DNA of 64,000 nt from Streptomyces sp. NBC_00377. Its GTDB lineage: Bacteria; Actinomycetota; Actinomycetes; Streptomycetales; Streptomycetaceae. Made by a program: the position numbers and the translations under genes. The notes under the pieces were generated by a model, which saw nothing but the letters and a program-made list of their open reading frames with translations, made no database searches and was not told where the DNA came from. The DNA lies in contig NZ_CP107958.1 of assembly GCF_036075115.1 (NCBI RefSeq), positions 5,518,001 through 5,582,000 on the forward strand, read 5' to 3'. This document shows positions 58,556-64,000 of this stretch, in pieces (the stretch's first letter is position 1; every line of letters starts with the position of its first letter).

Positions 58556-61500
58556 TCAGGCCCCTGCGGTGGGGGCGCCACCGGTGGGGCTGAGCTGGCG
58601 TGCCGCTCTTTCCAGGGCGCTGGCCAGGAGGGCCAGGTCGGTCGGGCCGTTGCCCAGTTCCCGCACCGGGCGGCGGGTCGGCGGGTCTCCCATGCGGTGC
58701 CACTCCAGGGGGACCACCGTGGGACGCAGGGTCGCCGTGCGGGGGATGCGGCCCGTGACACGGCCGCCCTGGAAGGGGGTGAGGCGGCCGTCCGCGCCCT
58801 TGAGGCGGCCGCGGCCCGGCGCCGGTTCGTCCGACCCGGAACCGGGGGGTTCCAGAGTGATCCGAACGGTGGACAGACGGGCCGGTTCCGACTCCGCCGT
58901 ACGGCCTCCGGGGCCCGCCGCCGTCACCAGGTGCACGCCGAGCCGCTCGCCCTCGCGGGCCACCGCCTCCAGCGCGCGCATGACCGAGCCGGCGGCCGGC
59001 CGGCCCGGGGAGCCGAGGGCCGGGGAGACCAGTGCGTCCAGGTCGTCGACGACCACCACCAGCCGGGGCAGCGGGGGCGCCGCCTCGGCCCGCTGACGGG
59101 CCGCCGCTCCCGGACGCAACCGCAGGGTGGCGCTGGGCGGGGACTCGATGTCGGCGGCGCCTGCGGAACCGCCGCCGGGCCCGGCCCCCGGGGACGCGGC
59201 GCCCGGGGTGCGTTGCGGGACGATACGGCCGGAGACCGTGCGCTGCGTGTGCCACTCCGCGAAGCCGGAACGGCCCAGCAGCTCCGACCTGCGCTTCAGC
59301 TCGGCGCTCAGCGACTGCGCGAACTCCCGCATCCGTACCGGGTCGTTGGCGGTGAGATGGGTGGTGACGTGCGGTACGTCCGTACAGATCCGCAGGCCGT
59401 CGCCGTGGCCGCCGTCGCCCTTGCCGACGGTGTCGCGGCCGTCCAGCAGGATGACGCCCAGCCGGTCCGGCCGCTCGGCGGCGGCCAGCGAGGCCACGAC
59501 CGCCCGCAGCAGCTCCGTACGTCCGCTGCCGGCCGGCCCCTCGATCAGCAGGTGCGGGCCCTCGGCGACCAGGTCCACGCCGACCGGGCCACGCGGACCG
59601 GCGCCGAGCACGGCCCACGCCCGGCCGCCGAGCGCCTCGGCGTCGTCGGCCGCGTCCGCCCAGCGGGCCATCAGCGAGGCGGGCGTGGCGCGGGCCAGGC
59701 CCAGCTTGTCCAGGAGACGGGCCGACTGGGGCAGCGGTGCGGACACCCGTGTGTGCCGCTCACCGCCGCCGCCCGCGCCGTCCGGGCGCAGGGGCGCCAG
59801 AGCGCGCGCGAAGCGTTCGGCCCAGGCCAGGGAGACCGCGTCCACCGCGCCGACCGTGCCGGGTCCCACCGGGCCGGGCCGCTCGGTCTGCGCCCCGGCC
59901 GGCGCGACCCGCAGCAGCCGCAGCGCCGTCGCCACGTCCCCGCTGAGCAGCGCCACGGCTCCGCACGCGCGGAACGTGGGCGCCGCCGCACAGGCCGTCT
60001 CGTAGGTCTCCGCCACCGGCGAGGAGGGGGAGGCGGCGGGCGTCTCGGCGAGGCAGACGACGTGTATGCCGGCGCGCGGTCCGGCAACCGCCAGCCGTGC
60101 CACCGCCTCGCGCAGATCGGCGCCGCCGGGATCGCCGTCCACGACGACCACCGTGTAGGGGCCGGGGAAGCCGCCCTCCCCCGTGTCGTCCGCCACGGCC
60201 CAGGAGGGGCGGTGGGCGGCGCTCCGGGGCGCGGGCACCTGCACCGCTCGCGTGCCGGCAAGGCCGCTCGCACTGTCGGAGAGCTGGTCCTCCAGGCGGC
60301 GCAGCAGCTCGTCGGCACGGGCCGTCGCCTGGTCGCGGTCGTAGGCGAGCAGCAGACGGCAGTCCTGGCCGTGCCCGGGGCGCAGATGCGGCAACCAGCC
60401 CAGCCAGGACCACTCGGCGACGCGCTCCGCCTCGTCGCGCGCGCGGTCCGTGCTGATCAGGACGATTTCCAGGGTGTCGGGGGAGTGCAGCGCGGCGAGC
60501 TGGGCCAGCACCGCCCGCGCCAGCCCGGACAGCCGGGGGCGCGGCCCGGCCAGACCGAGGGCGCCGACCTCGCGCAGCCCCGTCGTCACCGGTACGGCGG
60601 GCAGCAGACCCGAGCCGTCGGGCGCCGGCCGGTCGGCCGTCCCCAGCCGCACGGTGAGCGCCTCGGGGTGACCCGGGCCGCGTTCCCACAGCCGGGGGCC
60701 CGGGCCCAGTGCCGTGAGCAGCAGCGCCGCCGGGTCGGGCCAGGTCTCGGGCGCGGGGGACGCGAGGGCCGACGGGTACGGCTCCGCTCCGGTCTCCTCT
60801 TCGTCGTGGATCCCGGGGCCGTCCGTGTCCTGGGCGCCCCCGCGACTGCCCGCCAGCCTGCGTGCCCAGGCGGAGAGGCCTCCGCGCTTGCGGACGCCCG
60901 GAGGTATGTCGGTGCCGCGCAGCGGGGTGCCCTTGCGGCCGGTGACCGCGCGCGGATCGGCGTCGGGAAGGTCGTCGTAGGGATACGACGCGGGCGTGGG
61001 CGAAGGCGCGGGCGCCGGCGTGGTGGCGGACCGGGGGGCGGGGGAGGAGCCGGGGGCGGCGGGGTTCTGTGGGGGGCGTGGGTCGTCGTGCGGGCCGCGG
61101 ACGTCGTCGTACGCGCCCGTGAACGAACCGAGGCCGGCGTGGGTGGCCGTGGAGCCGCCGCCCGCCCCCGGCGCGCTGTCCGGGGCGACCGCTCCCGGCG
61201 TGGTCCGCGCCGGGTCCACCGGGCGGGCCTCGCCGCCGCGCCGGCTCTCGATGCGTGGCGCCGTGCCCTGGCCCGGTACCACCGGAGGCGCCGCGGGGGC
61301 CTCCCCGGCTCCGGATGCGCGCCCGCCCCGCGTCCGCGACGAGTCGTTCCAGTCCACCGTGCCGAGGGCGTGGCCGGTCGGTCCCGACGGGCCTTCCCGG
61401 TCACCCGTGCCGTCGCCCGTCGCACGCGCCTGTGCCGCGCCCGGGGCGGAGCGGTCCCCGGACGGGCCTCCCGCTGCCGGGTCCCCGTCCTGCGCGACCG

Positions 61501-62212
61501 TGCCGGCGCAGGGCACCCGGACGTGGCCCTCCCCGTCCGGCGTGGTCGCCGCCCGCGGACCCGGCCCGCCGGGCGGGGCCAGCCGCAGGGCCGACTCGCC
61601 GACGCGCAGCAGGGCGCCCGGGACGAGGCGGACAGGACGGGCCTGGACCCGGGCGCCGTCCAGGGTGGTGCCGTTGGTGGAGCCGAGGTCGGCGACCGTG
61701 ACGCGGCCGTCGGCGGAGAGGGTCACGGCGCAGTGCAGCCGGGAGACGTCCGGGTCGTCGAGGGGCACGTCGGCGTCCGCGGAACGGCCCACGCGGACCT
61801 GGCCGCCGTGCAGCAGGTGCACGCCGCCCGCGTCGGGTCCGGCCACCACGTGCAGGCGGGCCGGGGCCTCGTCGACCTCGGGATGCGGCTCGGGGTCGGC
61901 CGGGGCGCCCAGGGACAGCACGGCGCCGTCGATCAGCGGCGGCTCGCCGAGTGTGCAGCGCTGGGTGTCGAGCCGCTCCACGCCCGCGTAGAGCACGACC
62001 GCCGCCGCGGAGGAGGCCGACGGGGTGCCCTCCCCGGAGACCGCCGCGGCCAGCGCGGACGCCACCGCGGCCAGAGCCGTGCCGGCGGGCGCCGTGACCA
62101 GTACGTCGCAGCTCGCGGAGCGGGCCCGCGCCGGAGGTCCCCCCGCACGAGCGGTGCCCTGCGCGGGGAGGGGCGGGCCCGTCGGGTCTACGACGGTCAG
62201 CCGGATCTGCAT
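58556..62212 (-). CDS. FHA domain-containing FtsK/SpoIIIE-type ATPase
   Basis: 1218 residues from ATG 62212 (MQIRLTVVDPTGPPLPAQGT); the frame is open 72 codons further up, without family character. An N-terminal ubiquitin-like region precedes an FHA domain at about 120-195, with VRVGRSADADVPLDDPDVSR, the phosphothreonine-binding LHCAVTL and LGSTNGTTLDG. A long Pro/Ala/Gly-rich linker (about 220-500) follows. The FtsK/SpoIIIE part has one complete Walker A site, LLIEGPAGSGRTELLRAV (about residue 890), and Walker B RLVVVVDDLDALVSP. An earlier ATPase-like unit around 600-780 lacks a P-loop. The plan is like EssC-type secretion ATPases, but no WXG100 gene is visible here. It is divergent from a Ser/Thr kinase. 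Confidence 0.88.
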   Translation of the reverse strand: MQIRLTVVDPTGPPLPAQGTARAGGPPARARSASCDVLVTAPAGTALAAVASALAAAVSGEGTPSASSAAAVVLYAGVERLDTQRCTLGEPPLIDGAVLSLGAPADPEPHPEVDEAPARLHVVAGPDAGGVHLLHGGQVRVGRSADADVPLDDPDVSRLHCAVTLSADGRVTVADLGSTNGTTLDGARVQARPVRLVPGALLRVGESALRLAPPGGPGPRAATTPDGEGHVRVPCAGTVAQDGDPAAGGPSGDRSAPGAAQARATGDGTGDREGPSGPTGHALGTVDWNDSSRTRGGRASGAGEAPAAPPVVPGQGTAPRIESRRGGEARPVDPARTTPGAVAPDSAPGAGGGSTATHAGLGSFTGAYDDVRGPHDDPRPPQNPAAPGSSPAPRSATTPAPAPSPTPASYPYDDLPDADPRAVTGRKGTPLRGTDIPPGVRKRGGLSAWARRLAGSRGGAQDTDGPGIHDEEETGAEPYPSALASPAPETWPDPAALLLTALGPGPRLWERGPGHPEALTVRLGTADRPAPDGSGLLPAVPVTTGLREVGALGLAGPRPRLSGLARAVLAQLAALHSPDTLEIVLISTDRARDEAERVAEWSWLGWLPHLRPGHGQDCRLLLAYDRDQATARADELLRRLEDQLSDSASGLAGTRAVQVPAPRSAAHRPSWAVADDTGEGGFPGPYTVVVVDGDPGGADLREAVARLAVAGPRAGIHVVCLAETPAASPSSPVAETYETACAAAPTFRACGAVALLSGDVATALRLLRVAPAGAQTERPGPVGPGTVGAVDAVSLAWAERFARALAPLRPDGAGGGGERHTRVSAPLPQSARLLDKLGLARATPASLMARWADAADDAEALGGRAWAVLGAGPRGPVGVDLVAEGPHLLIEGPAGSGRTELLRAVVASLAAAERPDRLGVILLDGRDTVGKGDGGHGDGLRICTDVPHVTTHLTANDPVRMREFAQSLSAELKRRSELLGRSGFAEWHTQRTVSGRIVPQRTPGAASPGAGPGGGSAGAADIESPPSATLRLRPGAAARQRAEAAPPLPRLVVVVDDLDALVSPALGSPGRPAAGSVMRALEAVAREGERLGVHLVTAAGPGGRTAESEPARLSTVRITLEPPGSGSDEPAPGRGRLKGADGRLTPFQGGRVTGRIPRTATLRPTVVPLEWHRMGDPPTRRPVRELGNGPTDLALLASALERAARQLSPTGGAPTAGA

Positions 62213-62548
62213 CGCCGTCAGCGGTCCCTTCTGCACGGGCGCGGGCTTCCCCCCACCCCACACGAGCACAGCGGCCAGTACGAAAGGCATCCTCGCACCT
62301 GCCACTGACAACGCGCCCCACACCCGGTGGCAAGTGATCTTGATTGGTCGGCTCTGCCCGCAAAAGTGCCGGACAAGTGCGTCACCGGCGATCAGTTGAG
62401 ATCGGTCACGTCCGGCCGCGGCAACCAAGAAGACCGGGCCACGCGTCTTTCCTTCGGATTACGACGACAGCCCGGCGTCCGCACGGCGGCACTACAGTGG
62501 GTCGGAACACGGACAGGACAGGCAAGCAAGCAGCAGGGAGCGCGTGAC

Positions 62549-64000
62549 GTGCGGCCAGTCGGCAGCAAGTACCTGCTCGAGGAGCCGCTCGGACGCGGCG
62601 CCACGGGCACCGTCTGGCGAGCCCGCCAGCGCGAGACCGCGGGCGCCGAGGCGGCCGTGGCCGGCCAGCCCGGGGAGACCGTCGCGATCAAGGTCCTCAA
62701 GGAGGAGCTCGCGAACGACCCCGATGTCGTGATGCGCTTCCTGCGGGAGCGGTCCGTGCTGCTGCGCCTGACCCACCCGAACATCGTCCGGGTCCGTGAC
62801 CTGGTCGTCGAGGGCGATCTGCTGGCGCTGGTCATGGACCTCGTCGACGGCCCCGACCTGCATCGCTACCTGCGCGAGAACGGCCCCTTCACGCCCGTCG
62901 CCGCCTCCCTGCTCACCGCCCAGGTCGCCGACGCGCTCGCCGCCAGCCACGCCGACGGTGTCGTGCACCGCGACCTGAAGCCGGCCAACGTCCTGCTGAT
63001 GCAGAACGGCGGGCAGATGCACCCGCTGCTCACCGACTTCGGCATCGCGCGACTCGCCGACTCCCCGGGCCTGACCCGGACCAGTGAATTCGTCGGCACG
63101 CCCGCGTACGTCGCGCCGGAGTCCGCCGAGGGCCGCCCGCAGACCTCGGCCGTGGACATCTACGGCGCCGGCATCCTGCTGTACGAGCTGGTCACGGGCC
63201 GCCCGCCGTTCTCCGGCGGCTCCGCCCTCGAGGTGCTGCACCAGCACCTGAACGCCGAGCCGCGCCGGCCGTCCACGGTCCCGGACCCGCTCTGGACGGT
63301 CATCGAGCGCTGCCTGCGCAAGAACCCGGACGACCGGCCGAGCGCCGAGAACCTCGCGCGCGGGCTGCGGATCGTGGCCGAGGGCATCGGGGTGCACGCG
63401 AACTCGATGCAGATCGCGGCCGCCGACGGCGTCGGCCATCTGCTCGCGCCCGACCCGACGCCCGCCACCGTGCCCGGCGGCGCCTACGACCCCAACGCCG
63501 CGACCAGCGTCCTGCCGCACACGGGCGGTCCGGCGGGCGCCGCCGACCCCACCGCCGTCCTTCCGCACACGGGCGGCCCGTCCGGCGCCGCCGATCCGAC
63601 GGCCGTCCTCCCGCCGGTGCCGCCGCACCAGCCGGGACAGTACGGTCAGCAAGGACAGCAGGGTCAGCAGCCGGAGCAGCCGCACCCCTGGCAGAGCCAG
63701 ATGCGGGCCGCCCGTGACCGCAACGAGCCGACGCAGGTCCAGCAGTACCTCGACCCCGGTGAGGACCCGCTGCGCCGCCGCCCTCAGCGGCAGGTCTCCC
63801 GGCAGCCCCAGCAGCCCCAGCAGCCGTATCCGCCGCAGAACCAGCAGCAACAGCGGCCCCAGCAGCAGCGCCCCCAGCAGCGCCAGCAGCAGCCCCCCGG
63901 CTACGGATACCAGGGACAGCCGCAGCAGCAGTACGCGCCCCCGCAGCACCAGCAGCCTCAGCACCAGCGGTACGCGCCGGCGCCCCAGCAGCAGCCGGGA
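62549..64000 (+). CDS. Serine/threonine protein kinase (C-terminus outside window)
   Basis: GTG start at 62549 with GGGAG 9 bp upstream; 484 codons lie in the window and the frame is open at the edge. Kinase domain about 8-280: Gly loop LGRGATGTVWRA, VAIKVL with the ATP Lys, HRDLKPANVLL, LTDFGIARLA (DFG) and the activation loop SEFVGTPAYVAPES, all intact, so it is an active Hanks-type kinase. The next stretch has three Thr motifs in a 16-residue repeat (Thr319, Thr335, Thr351; T-x-V-L-P). A Gln/Pro-rich, probably disordered region continues to the edge; no membrane segment has been reached. The gene is divergent from the FHA-FtsK gene. In S. coelicolor the kinases PkaA/PkaB lie in this part of the chromosome, so it is likely the PkaA counterpart. 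Confidence 0.93.
   Translation, partial: MRPVGSKYLLEEPLGRGATGTVWRARQRETAGAEAAVAGQPGETVAIKVLKEELANDPDVVMRFLRERSVLLRLTHPNIVRVRDLVVEGDLLALVMDLVDGPDLHRYLRENGPFTPVAASLLTAQVADALAASHADGVVHRDLKPANVLLMQNGGQMHPLLTDFGIARLADSPGLTRTSEFVGTPAYVAPESAEGRPQTSAVDIYGAGILLYELVTGRPPFSGGSALEVLHQHLNAEPRRPSTVPDPLWTVIERCLRKNPDDRPSAENLARGLRIVAEGIGVHANSMQIAAADGVGHLLAPDPTPATVPGGAYDPNAATSVLPHTGGPAGAADPTAVLPHTGGPSGAADPTAVLPPVPPHQPGQYGQQGQQGQQPEQPHPWQSQMRAARDRNEPTQVQQYLDPGEDPLRRRPQRQVSRQPQQPQQPYPPQNQQQQRPQQQRPQQRQQQPPGYGYQGQPQQQYAPPQHQQPQHQRYAPAPQQQPG

Overview
The window is chromosomal core DNA of a Streptomyces. The evidence is very high GC with G/C in third codon positions, an rRNA operon of Streptomyces type without spacer tRNAs, and the neighbourhood mtrA-mtrB-lpqB-comF-hpf-secA followed by an NAD-dependent glutamate dehydrogenase of the large type. 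I see no insertion sequence, integrase, prophage, CRISPR array or tRNA gene.

Layout. 1-1.8 kb: an RDD membrane protein (cut by the window edge) divergent from a SpoIIM-family membrane protein. 1.8-7.6 kb: a complete rRNA operon (16S, 23S, 5S) with promoter leader, boxA-like elements, a 23S processing stem and two terminators. 7.6-13.4 kb, minus strand: a tightly coupled operon of a large membrane protein, DUF4129, DUF4350, MoxR-type AAA+ ATPase and DUF58. RDD, SpoIIM, MoxR and DUF58 are neighbours in other actinobacteria, so the rRNA operon sits inside an otherwise conserved cluster. 13.5-15.6 kb: mtnA and an acetyltransferase. 15.9-23.9 kb: mtrA, mtrB, lpqB, comF, hpf and a LuxR-type response regulator. 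24.0-30.1 kb: a YcaQ-like DNA glycosylase, a GNAT acetyltransferase, secA and an Rv3235-like protein. 30.4-38.0 kb: DUF6912, HAD hydrolase, DJ-1/PfpI protein and the 1649-residue glutamate dehydrogenase. 38.1-41.4 kb: an ABC exporter of TagGH/Wzm-Wzt type, a divergent TetR regulator and an orphan response regulator. 41.7-43.1 kb: a GT87-like membrane glycosyltransferase. 43.3-44.4 kb: divergent ohrR/ohr organic peroxide module. 44.4-54.5 kb, minus strand: a cell-wall glycopolymer locus with three tandem paralogues that fuse a GT2 glycosyltransferase to a CDP-glycerol glycerophosphotransferase domain, plus two membrane glycosyltransferase-like proteins. 54.7-58.3 kb, minus strand: a sugar ABC importer. 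58.6-64.0 kb: an FHA-FtsK/SpoIIIE ATPase divergent from a Ser/Thr kinase that runs off the window.

How the genes work together. Several modules concern the envelope: MtrAB-LpqB signalling, SecA export, the TagGH-like exporter, the tandem GT2-TagF-like enzymes and the MoxR/DUF58 locus. Others handle stress or dormancy (hpf, ohrR/ohr) and carbon/nitrogen supply (sugar importer, glutamate dehydrogenase, methionine salvage). The points I would check first are an in-frame 24-bp minisatellite that splits the ComF phosphoribosyltransferase domain, two DnaA-box-like sequences just upstream of comF, a 16-residue-period Thr repeat in the kinase beside an FHA protein, and the symmetric ohrR/ohr operator-promoter.
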